This document shows positions 48,263 through 62,000 of a stretch of DNA of 64,000 nucleotides, piece after piece. The DNA lies in NCBI GenBank assembly GCA_036852015.1, contig JAANDG010000256.1, positions 124,001 through 188,000 on the forward strand. Reading direction: 5' to 3'. Below the pieces are notes generated by a model, which was not told where the DNA came from, did not search any database, and was given only the letters and a program-made list of their open reading frames with translations. This DNA is from Pelodera strongyloides. Taxonomy: Eukaryota > Nematoda > Chromadorea > Rhabditida > Rhabditidae. The position numbers and the translations under genes are program-made. How positions within the stretch are numbered: position 1 is the first letter of the stretch; each line of letters starts with the position of its first letter.

Positions 48263-51200
48263 TACGTTATTCCCGAGCTCTGGTTCCTGGCTAGCATATT
48301 TATTATGTATTAGTAAATTTTGCGTTTTTCGTTGCCAAACTCTTTTCCCAAACACCGTGAGTATTTTATTTGTTTATATTATTAAATAGACTTTGATTTT
48401 TTCTATATGTATTTATTGAAATTATTCTTTAATTTTGTCGCGTATTATGTCGAAGCTTTTCAACGTCTGTTAGACACGTTTAATAGTGATGTTTGCACAT
48501 ACGTTTGAATCCTTGTATATTGTTTTCACGTTATGTATTATATTTACCAGGAACAATTTAGAGTCGAATTTTCCTAAACACGAATTTTCTGTCCACTTGT
48601 TTAATTGAAGCCTTGAACTGTTAGTAAAGCTGAATTCCTTCGGCTTCTACACTTTATTAGTTTAAATTCTAGCGTTTCTTTCTTGTTTAGTCGCTGAATT
48701 TATGGTGATAGTTTGTGACGATTGTGCGATTCTTGAATAGTTATTGTAACTTTGCTGGCATAAAATAGTAACCCTCCCTCGATTTTACTATTCTAGTTCT
48801 TCCTGTCTATTCATGGTCATCCTATGCCTGCAACTGTTGACTACTTAACTTATTCATTCCCTACTACTCTAGTTTGTTCGTGATTCTTTATTTTCGTGAT
48901 ATTCTATTGTTTATTATTGTATTTGTGCGGTGAATTCTAGTAAACTTGGCGTCGACCATTGTCGAATTGCCTTTGCAAATTGTGTTTTTATTTGTTATTT
49001 GTGAAGGCCTCTGGATGACTTTTCTGTTGGTTTGGTTTGATTTGAAAGTTGTTACTTAATTAAACGGAGACATTTGTGGTCCGTGCGAGTTACAAGTGCA
49101 TTTTATGGTAATTACGTAACCTGTGTCAGCAGTTATGGGGTTAAGTTGACAAAGCTTAGTTACTTATTTAATGTAGATATTTTCCGTTTCCTAAATTTCT
49201 AGCAAGTTTCACCTTTCACTTCATCCATCAAATCCATAAGTGGTTAGTTGCGCCGCTCTATAGGTGTTAGAAAGGGGCGTGGCCTATTCCCTTTGTCCGG
49301 GGTGTTGTACGCTTCTCTTAGGTAAAAACGCTGTCTTAGTGAAGGGTAACTATAAACCTTCTTAGGTAATAAAGAAGAGTTTTCCAAAAAGAAAACACGT
49401 TTTCTATATATTTTCAATGTGCTCTATCCAATGAGCTATGTATCAAATCTGTATCTTCATCTTAATTTTTCACTTGCGGGTCCCTAACTAGATGGAATCA
49501 TCAAAAATAGGGGTCATTTGAAATGGGCCTGACCCTTTAAATGATCCTTGAAATTGTTGATTTAAAATTTTGGTCTTTTCAGAATAGAACTATTCTCCAG
49601 CACACGTTTTCTACAACTTTTTTCATCTGCAGAACACCCGGTGAGTACTATTTACATACAATTTGAACATGTTTAGTTTTGACTTCTGTATATTTTTTTG
49701 TTGCGTGTGTACTTCCATTTTGTGTTTTCATTGATTTATGTATTTGATATTTGCAAATTATTGGTACAATTTTCTCAGAAATAAGGCCGGAGTTTGAATA
49801 TCTCGCTATACATCTCTCTTATCTCTCTCTCTCTCTCTCTCTTCTCGCGTTCTCTCTCTCTAATTTTCTCTCTCTCTCTCTCCGATTCTCTCTCTCGCTT
49901 GATCATTCCAATTAAGTTCTGCCACCGTAATGATGTCCGAAATGCTAATCGATGTTGATAATGCAAGGTTGATTATCAAACAAGTCCACACTAATTGAAT
50001 ATAGGAAAGTGGACACATTTTTATGAAGTGATGAAGAAATTGAGGAGTGGTTTCTTTCTTTCTTTTTATAGAAAAGTGTGTAATAATTACAAATTAGACA
50101 ATGCTCGTATAGGGGAAAACTTACCAATTAGCAAGTGCAATCAACACTTTTTTTTTGGGTATTTGAGTTCTGTAATGTTATATATTATAGGAATGTTCTC
50201 CTTATCAATTGTGCTACCTTATTCTTATCTTTGAAGAAACATGCAGCTGAAAATATTATATAATGAAATTGTTCACTGGGCTTGGGCTTTTTTGATCACC
50301 TTTTTTTGACATGTACACGCGATGCCATCTGGTCCAAAAGGCGTTTCATTGTAAAAGAGATCCACGCTTTACTACAAAACTTACAATTAGTGGCGAGAGT
50401 ATGCAAATATGCTTATTTTTCAAGAGCTTATATGGCAATCAGACAACTAATATAGTGAATTGTCGCTTTGAGCTCAAATCTCTTCACTAGTTTTGTTTTA
50501 CGGGGAAACAGAGAAGAAAGAATTACAACATTATATCGAAAATTGTAATTTTGTATCGAGGTAATTGTAGTATTTATATGTCATTTGTTCCAGGCCTTCA
50601 TTTAAAATAACAAAAAATAGAAGGCAATTTTAGGGTTATCACGAATCACGTAAGTGGGGAACATTTTTTTTTGACAAAATAAAGTACAAAGTCAATGGAA
50701 AATGTGCAGGATTTATTTGTATAAACTGTGAGGAAAATGACACTTTGTAAACAGAAATTATTCCACATTCAATGTCTCAAAGATGCAACTTTATATTCCA
50801 TTGATTGGATTACGGTAGCTTACGGTAGAGTTCATTTATTGATTGAATTACGGTAGCAAATTAAAGATACTTCTTCCTGTCAGTTGTCTCTTCTCCCTAT
50901 TTCCGAATGCTCCAAGGTATATCATTGTCTCATTGTTTTGTTTATTCCAATGCACTTTTTCACTAAATGAACGTCTACTCTTTATTGGCTCCAATCCAAA
51001 CGGGAGGCAATTTCCTAGCAAATCAATTATTTTGGTTTCATACCTTCATTCACAACTCTCTAACCAAAAGTCGAAAACCCATCGGTAGTGTTTTCCGAGC
51101 CTTACCTGTGCCCAAGTAAATGCGCAGGAACGATTCCTTTATACAAATTTCAATACAAATTTTAATAATCTTTCTCTCCCAATCTCTCTGTCTCTCGCTC

Positions 51201-53007
51201 CCTCTTTCTCAACCTCTCCATTTTACCCCTCGTTACTCATTACCCTCTTACTTACCACTAGTCATCGTTACCCATGTCTATTGGCTGTCGTTAACCCTGG
51301 AACACAGATGTGTTCGTTCTTTTTATTACTCAAATTGTATGTTTCTTAGGAATTTTTCTTAGAGTCCATTGCTGAAAATATCATTTTTTATGTGTGCAAG
51401 TTGAATTAGATCCAACTATCAACTAAAATTCGCCCTCGGTCGGCGTGCTCCCCGGGTAAGAAACCTCATATTTATTATTCTTAATCATCGTGCAAATCTC
51501 CATGATCTTTGTTCTTTTGTAGCCTAGTATGCAGAAATTTTCGTAAGCTTTCCACGGACACCTATTACTATATTAGCTTTTTTCCTCAACTACCGTAGTT
51601 TACACAGATTCTTGCAACTCTCACTACTCTCAATTAAATGGCTGGCACTCCCCCAAAATCTATTTTTGTTTTCTAATTGTCGGGGGTATTTTGGAGGATT
51701 ACACCATTACACTCGTTCTCTCAGTATCAATTGAGACAATGAAATAAGAAACTATTTTGAGAAAAAAAAATCAATGTTCCTACAAAATGTAATATTTTAA
51801 CGGTTATGTGCACCAGTGGTCATTTTCTACATAATTTTAGTGAAAAAACTAACATTCCGGTGCCATTTTAGGTAAGAGAATACTGCTGCTGAGTCATTAG
51901 AATTAACAAACACTCAAGAACCGGTTCCGAAAATAAACCGTGAAAGGAAACGTAAAGTCGCCTTTTCTGAGAGAATAGTTGGGTATCATTTTTTGGCGCA
52001 TCGATGAGTAATGTTAGCAATGTTTCTAGACGATCTATTTTAGCGAATTAAATGTAATACCAATCAATGGTGAATCGGTTTGACAATTTGGGAAAAAATC
52101 TAGCTGATTTTGCAGTATTCATGGAAAGCAGAACATATGTGTTTCTGTACTATACATGCGTTGTTTGGTTCAGCAAACAGAAAATACTCAACCGAAAAGC
52201 TCTACTTTCTATGTGTTGCGTACATAGTTCTAAACCAGAAGATACTTATTTTCTAACACCATTAGGACCTAGAACTACCCGTTTTTCGAGAATACCTTTT
52301 CTTTTACCTCTCCCAACCTCGTTTTCATACCTTTTTTTTTTTTTTTTTTTTTTTAGTTTTTTTCCTTTTTTCCCTAAATTCCTCCGCCGTCCTCTTTTGT
52401 CAAGGTTCCTTTATTTTCTGCATATTTCCACGTAACGACTTTTTCTTTGAAAATACGTTTCAATATGTACGTGCCTTTTCGGATTACAGTAGCATTTTTT
52501 TTGAATTGCCGTTCATGGTTTTGCATAATATTATTTGTTTGTAACCAACTAACCTATGTTCCATTTCAATTACATTGGTGAAATCACATTGAAAACAGTG
52601 TTGTCATTTCGTAGCTCTAGCATGTTATGTAAATTTTCGTGTTTCTTCATACGGTATTCTGCTTTATTCGACAACATACTGCACATAGTTATCTTAATTA
52701 AAGCTGTAGAACAGCCGGGTTTTGAAACGTATGCTGGACGCTATTCATTCAATCAACTGCGCGGTACTTTTAATTTTGTGAGTGCAATTTTTGCAACATT
52801 TGGAGTGCATTTATCGAACACGTTTCAATAACTAGAATTTTGTCTTATCACATGTAATTTTATTGCTTGCATATATTTGGCTATGTTCTGGAAATCGTCC
52901 TCTGAGTCGGTACGTGAAGTAAAAAGGATATCAAAGAAACAATCTTTGCTCCTGTCTTGAGATTGCATGTTGACTTCTTCATACACTCTGAGATGCCCTT
53001 GAAGCTC

Positions 53008-53008
<1 letters not shown>

Positions 53009-53055
<47 letters not shown>
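53009..53055 (+). repeat. (CT)n microsatellite
   Basis: Uninterrupted CT dinucleotides for about 44 bp, continuing into a degenerate TCTC-rich stretch. Confidence 0.93.
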
Positions 53056-53056
<1 letters not shown>

Positions 53057-54125
53057 ATTTCTCGGTTTTCTCTCTACATTCTCTCTACATTCTCTCTCTT
53101 TCTCCCAATTTTCTCTCTATATTATCTTCCTTTCTTTCATCATATATCAAAACACTCAGTATACTTAACCACTAACACTGACGCTTTCATGTCTGCGCCC
53201 TCCGAGGCTTTCCTACTATCACTATAACTAATTACTCTGCGTCGATGGTTTCACAATTTACTGTATAGGATAGTATCAGAGAAAGAAGGAAAGAGATAGA
53301 TGAAATAAAGAGAGAGAGAGATAAAAGAAAAGAAACAAAACAGATAGAGAGAAAGTGAGAGAAAACAGTAAAGAATGGTTGCTTTTCAGTTTCTACCGCT
53401 AATTTGACCTTTCCGGAAACCACACCCAAGCATCATATACTATACACTTTCTCCTAATTTACTTGACATTACTATTTTTTATCGATATACATATTGCAGT
53501 TTTTTTTTAATTTATCCGAGATTCTCCAAGATTTCAACATTAAATGATTAAATTGCCCCAAAGTATTGATCATCAGTGCATGTCAGTTGTTTCCACAGAA
53601 AGTACTATTTCCAAGTATCTTCAGTCTGATAGTGCACTATTTCCAAATCAAATGAAATCGTGTGATCTTTTCGTGAGTTGCATGTTGATTCATCGATCTA
53701 CCTCTTTACTTATCTTTCTCTCAGAGCAAACCTTGGTTAGGTAATGTAAAGATCTGTGTTTTAAAACGCATAAACTTTTTTATAACTTGTAAAACTGTTG
53801 AAAAACAATCCAGTACGAAAAATTGTCTTGTGAACAAGCTTTTGTATGTTTCTCAAGCACTTTACTTCAAAGTCAGTCTTCAAAGTAGTGTATGTAGTAG
53901 AGAAATATTTCACAAATTAAACGTAATGAACGCGAAGAAGATCGTATTATATAAAAGAGTAACTGTCGGGTGCGCTAGCACTCACGTTACGGAAGTATAA
54001 TTCGAATAAATTGTTCCGCTTGTGATATGACAGAGTGCTGCGGCTCCAATTAGAATATTCTCATGAAAAAGAACGAATATCTCTTCATTCGTAAGAATTT
54101 TCATCTACGTTACGTACTTTTCATA

Positions 54126-54165
54126 AGTATGGAAAGACGCCTCAGGCGGCGTAACCGGCCAAAGG
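54126..54165. repeat. CGCCTCAGGCGGCG repeat, copy 2
   Basis: TGGAAAGACGCCTCAGGCGG with its continuation matches 5962-5985 in the BTB gene intron with one base difference. Confidence 0.5.
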
Positions 54166-55490
54166 ATCGCTCTCATGAGATTCTGTGCCATAACTTACCA
54201 TTGTCATAATATTGGCCTAATATTTATATTGGGCTTGCCATCTAGATCTAAACACCTTGCGATTCTTATATCTCTTAATCTTCTGTAAATCGTCTCCATA
54301 TTCACTGCATTTCTCTGTCACAAAATCTATCGATTCGTGGACCACAAAAAAGTAGTTGGCCTCAGACAGGGCAAGGAATTCCAGGGTCTCAAGCCAATTT
54401 TGGGCCCCAATCCCATGCTATTTTCTCATTTTCTTTCTTTTTCTCTTGGAGAACACTTCCAATGGAAGGAACGGCAATTTGCCTATATGTGAAATTCTTG
54501 CGACAACACTAAATTCGAAGACAATATAAGTACTAAAGTTCTATTTTTGACAATTGGGTTTATTTGTTGGTGACTTACCTTACATGTGGATCACAATTTT
54601 TTTAAGTAATTTACTTTTTAGTATTTGTTGATTACGTATTCGCTTGTTAGTTACTAATTTACAAAACTATAGGATTTGTACCTATGCCTATGCCCTATGC
54701 CCACATGGGATTTAGTATTCAATCGTCAATGTAGTTTACTTGTACGCCTAACATGTAAGTCATTCGTCTTCTAAAATCTTACCTTATATATTGCTTATCG
54801 TGTGGCATCGGCAGATTTTTCATAAGTTACCTATTGGCCGACTTTTGACCTTGTGCACGCTTTAAGTTTACACCCATTTAAATTGATCCGAATTTGCATT
54901 GATTTAACCCACAATGATCCAGTTCCCAAAAAAAAACGAGATAACTAAAGGCTGATATAAATGTTCTCATTCTTATTTGTTAATTTATTATCTATTATTG
55001 AATCTTTAGACTAGAAGTTATTTTTTTTTTTTTTTTTTTTTTTTCATAGATAATAATTTTTCACAACAATGATCACAGACTATTATTACATATAAAAAGT
55101 CGAGCGTGAAGTTAGCACACAAGGAGCAGTTTCACCTAAGAAATGAGCATATATATTTATAATTTATACAAAATTCATATATCACAATAAACACACATTT
55201 CGAAATCGCCACTACTACTGCACATTGCATTAATAACACGAAACTACACAACACGAAACTTCGCTCAATCGCCGCGCAGAAAAAAGGTTTCTATTTGCAA
55301 TCCTTACTCTCTCGACCGCTATGTTTGTCGGTCGATGTATTGTTGTTTTGGCGTACTTTTTGGGTCTCTATCGGGCCCCTGGCAGAGTGCAGACACATTA
55401 ACTTTCCATCGACAGAGACGGAGTGAGGGGTAGAAGGAGGAAAAGAGATCTATAGGGGAGACAGTTGTTACACTAATAAACATCTCCTCC

Positions 55491-55790
55491 TTATCCACCA
55501 CATAGTTTAGACAACTCCTTAGCATGAAGTTCCAGACAACATATCACGAGTTCGGTTCCTCCCCGCACCTTCACGATTGAGTCCTTGTTTATTGTTAGCG
55601 ACATTTCCAGCTTATTATCTGTATCAAAGTTAGTATGTTGGAAAGTAGATAGAAATATACCAATAGCTCGTCTTCGACTCACAATTTCTGTGAATAATTG
55701 GTTTTCACCGTGCTTTATTACCATATCCATCCCTGATTCAGACACATACGTACTGTATCTATCTGATGAATTACTGTAGCTGATTTTCAA
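55491..55790 (-). CDS. Hypothetical short two-exon gene or gene fragment
   Basis: A minus-strand open stretch of 99 codons ending at a stop near 55491. Within it lies a plausible 42-bp in-frame intron with donor GTATATTTC, the branch-like TACTAAC and acceptor TTGATACAG (about 55622-55663). Removing it would leave a protein ending in DSIVKVRGGTELVICCLEL plus a short tail, loosely like an Ig-type strand. An acceptor-like CTGAATCAG precedes an ATG at about 55732. I do not recognise it and no neighbouring exons were found, so it may be chance. Confidence 0.22.
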   Translation of the reverse strand: MKISYSNSSDRYSTYVSESGMDMVIKHGENQLFTEIVSRRRAIGIFLSTFQHTNFDTDNKLEMSLTINKDSIVKVRGGTELVICCLELHAKELSKLCGG

Positions 55791-56032
55791 GCGCTATATA
55801 ATAATAACTACGGTTTATTAATTATTTTATCCTCTATTTATCCCTTTTTTTTTCTAATTCTCATTTCATACATTTATTGTTGCCAAAAAAACTCCACTTT
55901 TGTTTATTGTTCGACATTACTTTATGTACTTCACTATTATCTTTCATTATTTATCATCTACTATATAGTTTGTAAATAAATTGATTTACAAATAATTTTA
56001 TGATTATTATTTATATTTTCAGACCGCGATAA

Positions 56033-59000
56033 ATGTCCGACCGGGATCGCATAAGCGAGCGCCCGGAGCGAATCGGTATGTTTTTTTTTACTAAATTTGT
56101 ACTTTTATAATTATTTGTTAATTTGATTCATCCTTTGTCATTATTACTGTTACTTCATTATTTTACCCAATCATTTTTTGTGTATACCGATTTCACATAT
56201 TGCTTATCCTTTTAAAATAATTGTAATGAATATGCGGTGAAATTCACTCGGACGTAGAAAATGAATAAATTTACACTGACAAACTTTCGATGAACTTATC
56301 AAACGCCCACAGTTTTGTTTTGGTCAAGTGAAAAGTTCCTAGGAATGAAAATAGTTTGTTCAAACTTTTCCTTCCTAATTATTTCATGTATTTTATTCTT
56401 ACCGTTTCTTCTCTTATCTGGGATTTTCTGTATCTTTGTATGTTTTTTTATTTACTATGTTTTTTTTTTAATGCTAAAACTCTTTCGCATCCCAGCAAAA
56501 TTGTTTCGCCCAAGCAAGTTTGCTGTTTGAAACGCATCGTGGACAACTGAATTCTTACTTATTTATGCTAATAAGTTGCTCGAATTTAGCTCGATTTTTT
56601 TATTCTAATTTATATTCATTTGCTGATTTGCTGCATAAGAATGCTGGTGTACTCGACTTTGTTTCAAAAACCGGCCGGTATTTAATAATAATTATTATAA
56701 TAATTTATTACGCACACATAGAATTCATGAGAAAAATATATGCAACGTACAGTTTTGTCTAGTAAAGTAACAGTAGCACAAATACAAAAATGAACAATAA
56801 ATAAAGTGAAACATTATACACAAAACTATGAAGCTAAGTGCGGAGTTTCCTCAATCACAATAGAAGTTCCATGTACAAATGAATGCCTACGAACCATTTT
56901 AGTTGCTCTGGGAATAACTATCCTACTCCGTACTCCTGCGCCTACGGGAAGAGTATGCAAAGGGTCCGAACTTGAACAGTCTCTGCAAGCTCGCACCACA
57001 TTTCCCAGCTAAATTTTTTCGTAGCATTTTAGCATCTGCTCTTTTTCTACGATTCACAAGTAAATCTAATTTCAAAGCTTCATTTCTTACACTGGGAGGG
57101 GGCGTATCAGCATATCTAAGTAAATGAGATCGCATAAAAACACGCTTGGTAAAAGTTCGTTGAATTCTTTCTAAGGCTAATTTGTCTCTCTGCTTGTAAG
57201 GGTTAAATACGACGGAATTTCGCTTTAAACTCTTTCGATTCTGTCATTCTTTCATACCAATTTTCTACACTTTTTGTAGTAAATTATAAACATGTTTTCA
57301 AGATCATCATGTACTTACGTTACTTACGTTACTCACTTATTTTCAATTTTTTTCTTGCTTCTGTGGTAAATCGGACATTGTGGGTGAAACCATTCTCGAT
57401 TGAAGATCGCAACATTTTAACCTCTAAATTTTGTTCAGTTTTCCTCCCGCTGTTTGAATTTACGCACACGTATTGTTTTGGGCCCCTATATTTTTTTCGG
57501 ACCTCTATAACCGAACAGAGCCATTCTTCTTTACATCTTATACTCCTTAATTTGGAAGCTGCAGAATTTTAGTATGCGCACCCGACGCGCACCCGACGCG
57601 CACCCGACGCGCACCCGACGCGCACCCGACGCGCTCCCTATTTCTTATGGACCGCTACGCATTCTTACAAAAAGTGCGGCACATGTGCACCGTGTTGTCG
57701 CAGCGCTCATATTTTCCGGGTTTTTTTTTGTGCGCTGGGCAACTGCGCAGTTTTCTCAGTGGTAGGAAGAATAAGCTGATCGCCTAACAATTACATTTCC
57801 TTGCATCATAAATTTCACATGTGACACATAAGAATATTTGCTTTCGAACCGCAGCCCCCCCCCCTAGAAACATATACGTCAAACACTCTCGAACCCGGTG
57901 AAATAAATCATTTAACTGTTTTTGGCCTTGCTTATCATATTATCACTCATTTTCAAGAAATAGCTAACCTAAATATTCTGCTCTTCTGTGAGAATTCTCT
58001 TACTGTTAGCCAATTGGCAGTATTGTGGCTCGTCAAACACAGCTTGTTTTAATATCACTACTTATCACTTCCTACTTCCTACTCTCTGAGTACGACCATA
58101 AACCGGTGAATCAATTTGCAGAGCTTCAAACTACTGAAATCATTTTTTTTCTGTATTTTCTTCTTCAACTCCGTGTCCAATCAATCTTATTATATAAAGG
58201 AGAAGAGTTTACTTTTTTGTTTGTGTGAACATAACGAAATCTTTTCATAAAGAAAATTTTCTATTGGCAAATAGCATACAAAATCTTTGCCGCTGGCGAG
58301 ATTCGAACCCACAGCGGCGCACAATCTCTCGATTCATAGTCCAACGCTCTACCTGTTGAGCTATGCTAGCTTATCATAAGGGTAACAATCTGCCCTTCAG
58401 AGAGCACCTTCAATGTCAAATTTGCATGGTACTTAGTCTAATGGACATCCAGGCTCATAACATACGTTTCGCCAATTATATATGACTTTGTAGATGTGTG
58501 AATGTTTTAAATAGGGTAACAATCGGCCCGATCGGCCGAAGGCCGATTCCTCCAGTCGGAGAAGAGCCCGTAGGGCTCTTCGAACGGCTGGTATTATATA
58601 AAACAGACAGGTTGATTTGGCACAATGTTCGAACGAAGCCGAAGTATCAATAATTCGTAACGGAAATAGAGAACATAAAAGCCTCAGTGATTGGTTTTTG
58701 AACCCCCGCTTGAGACACGTATTGAGACCTAGTGACCCATTGATACCTATTGATGTCTCACCTGTTGAGACATGAAGCTTCCGTATTAGGCTCGCTATGA
58801 TCACGATGGGTTCTGTGTCAACTATTGTATTTATTTATTTATTTATTAAATACATCAAAAGGTTTGCATCCGAGGGTATACAAACTATACGTATTTTCCA
58901 CACTTTTCCACAGTTACTTGTAACAAAATTGTGTCTTATTATTCGTATCCACTCTCGCTGCGTTTTTTTTACCGTACTTGAGAGTTTGAGAGAGGAAGAA

Positions 59001-62000
59001 GATCTTCATTCCCTTATATATAGGGGTCTGGTGGTCCAGTGGCAGCGCGTTCGTCTCTAACGCAATCGACCCGAGTTCGGTTCCGGCCCGTGACACCTTT
59101 GAAACCACCACCAGGCGAGGGAAACATGGGCGATCCCTCCTGGCCCTAGCCCAAAGACGTCGAGCAATTTGTTATCTGGAACTCGTCGCCTACTGCTGAG
59201 AACCTCTGCGGAACATAAAATCTCCTCATATGTTGAAACGTGTGAATATCTTCATTCACATATGTTGAAACGTACGTTGGACGTCTCCATCCCATTACGT
59301 ATTTTGAACATCTCCATTCCCTTATATTGAAACGTATGTTGAACATCTCCATTCCCTTATATTGAAACGTATTTTGAAGATCTCCATTCCCTTGTATTGA
59401 AACGTATGTTGGTATGTTGAACATCTCCATCCCCTTATATTGAAAAGTATTTTGAAGATCTCTATTTCCTTGTATTGAAACGTATTTTGAAGATCTCCAT
59501 TCCCTTATATTGAAATGTATTTTGAAGATCTCCATTACCTTATATTGAAAAGTACGTTGAACATCTAAATCCCTTATATTGAAACGTCTGCTGAACATCT
59601 CCATTCCCACGTATTTTGAAGATCTCTATTTCCTTTATATTGAAACGTCTGCTGAACATCTCCATTCCCATATATTGAAACGTATTTTGAACATCTAAAT
59701 CCCTTATATTGAAACGTCTGCTGAACATCTCCATTCCCATATATTGGAACGTATTTTGAACATCTCCATTCCATATATTGAAACGTATTTTGAACATCTC
59801 CATTCCCATATATTGAAACGTATTTTGAACATCTCCATTCCCATATATTGAAACGTATTTTGAACATCTCCATTCCCATATATTGAAACGTATTTTGAAC
59901 ATCTCCATTCCCATATATTGAAACGTATTTTGAACATCTCCATTCCCATATATTGAAACGTATTTTGAACATCTCCATTCCCATATATTGAAACGTATTT
60001 TGAACATCTCCATTCCATATATTGAAACGTATTTTGAACATCTCCATTCCCATATATTGAAACGTATTTTGAACATCTCCATTCCCATATATTGAAACGT
60101 ATTTTGAACATCTCCATTCCCATATATTGAAACGTATTTTGAACATCTCCATTCCCATATATTGAAACGTATTTTGAACATCTCCATTCCCATATATTGA
60201 AACGTATTTTGAACATCTCCATTCCCATAATATTGAAACGTATTTTGAACATCTCCATTCCCATATATTGAAAAACGTATTTTGAACATCTCCATTCCCA
60301 TATATTGAAACGTATTTTGAACATCTCCATTCCCATGTATTGAGACGTATTTTGAAGATCTGTATTTCCTTTTCTTGAAACGTATTTTGAAGGTCTCCAT
60401 CCCCCTTTGAAACGAGCATCTCCATTCCCTTATATTGAAAAGAACACCTCCATTCCCTTACACAGGAAAGTGGAAACCCCGATATATCCCCGATTATTTT
60501 CTAAAAAACCCCGATATGGCCCCGGTTCTTCCAAAAAACCCCGATATGGCCCGGATCATAAATAATCCGGCTCATATCGGGAACAAGGCCCGATATGGTC
60601 CCGATTCCTCAAAAAACCCCGATAGGTCCCCGATTGTTTCTTCAAAAACCCCAATATGGCCCCGATCATTTACCCCCGATATGGCCCCGATCATTTACCC
60701 CCGATATGGCCCCGATTATTTTCCAAAAAAACCCAGATATGACCCCGATCAAGGCCGGATTTTTTGAGGGACATGATCGGGGCCATATGAGGGTTCTGGT
60801 TTCCCATGTGTATTGAAACTAGCATCCATTCCGTTATAATGAAACAAACATCTCCATTCCCTTATATTGAAACGTATATTGAACATGTTCGTTCCCTTCT
60901 ATTGACGCAAGAAAATTCAGAAGAACTTGTTTCCCGTGAGCCCAACCCTTTGTATTGTCTTTGTATAAATAAAGAAGTTTTACTGAAATGTGTACCTAAA
61001 TAATCTTGAATAAGGACAAATTGTAAGATTATAATTCTTACAATTTGTGAAAAATGGCTCTCATAAAAACAAAAATGTTAAAAAATGTCAAGCTTGTTAA
61101 AAAAATGTGCTATTTTTTCTGACACTGCGCAATTTATCAACTCGTTTTTGTAGGACACGACGCGAGTCGACCAACATGGACAGTTACTCGAAGGGAACAA
61201 ACGGCGCTCTCGCCACAACGCGACGACGCGCCCTTCCACTCGCGCACGGTGACAACGACGGAGCGCGTGCACATTCTGCAGATGCCGGTGCCGATCTCCG
61301 AGGAGCAGACCGACCCCGCTCTGCTGCTCGCGCTCTCGCCCAACGGAAACACCATACAGAGTGTTCAGTCAACGGTTAGAGTTTTATTTACATTGCAGTA
61401 GTCAGGTCGCCACACCAGTGCGTAGAGCAATACGACTGTTCAGTGAACTAGAATTCTATTGTGTGGTTTAACATCATACCAATACTTTTTGTAGTTGTCA
61501 ATTTTGGTTTATTAAAAATTTGTTTAGACGATGAGCACGGAAGCCGAGGGCACTCCCGTAATTGGCGGACTGACTGCAGAAGGTGTCCCACTCTACAATG
61601 GAATTAATATGATGAGGTTGGGGAACTTTAGATGACCATGTTTAGAGAGAGAGGATATGTAGAGAAGGGAATGTGGGAGCAATAGGTGGACTTTGAAGTT
61701 GAAGTTAATTGCGAAACTCTAGGAACGCCTTGCAAACGACAACCGTAATAACGACAACTACAACGACCTATCGAGTTGTGGAGGTTACGGACAGTGACTC
61801 GATGACCAGGTATACAAGTGCGAAAAACCTGTCTTATAAGTTCGAAGTACCGATCTTTCAATCTAAGCGTGTGAACTCAGTAACTGGCTAACAGGCTAAC
61901 TCAACACATCTGAAAATTGACAGAGAATAAAATGCGAAAAATAGCCTGATTGAATTGGAGGGGCTTAGGCATGAAAAACGAGATTGTGCCTTCGCCTTAC

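Larger units (their letters stand above)
46471..49494. mobile_element. hAT-like DNA transposon (non-autonomous), nested in a MITE
   Basis: The element spans 46479-49486. Its terminal inverted repeats are 14 bp (TAGGGACCCGCAAG / CTTGCGGGTCCCTA), and it is flanked by an exact 8-bp duplication, ACTAGATG (46471-46478 and 49487-49494). An 8-bp duplication with TAGGG-type ends is characteristic of hAT elements. Inside there is no recognisable hAT transposase. The interior instead has a tRNA-like sequence, a cluster of GGCGTTTT/GCCTGAAAAACGCC repeats, and one exon-like segment near 48070-48262. Confidence 0.85.
46107..49540. mobile_element. TTAA-flanked foldback MITE, family A, copy 3, split by a transposon insertion
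   Basis: The left part, 46107-46478, starts TTAAAGGGTCAGGCCCATTT. The right part, 49487-49540, ends AAATGGGCCTGACCCTTTAA. Together they match the other two family A copies. The two parts are separated by a 3,008-bp element that duplicated ACTAGATG. Confidence 0.9.
49541..55490. other. Gene-poor region with simple repeats
   Basis: No supportable gene. It contains (CT)n tracts at about 49815-49915 and 53009-53055, poly-T near 52327-52352 and 55020-55044, GA-rich DNA at about 53275-53370, and the second CGCCTCAGGCGGCG repeat core at 54138-54152. The remaining sequence is AT-rich with scattered stop codons. Confidence 0.5.

Noticed and set aside
59540..60425. Long overlapping minus-strand reading frames of 210-286 codons
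   Set aside because: They are translations of the 35-bp satellite in different frames, giving the same cyclic peptide. There are no exon signals and no protein family.
59222..60455. CRISPR-like regularly repeated array
   Set aside because: Units are directly adjacent with no unique spacers, in a eukaryotic intron.
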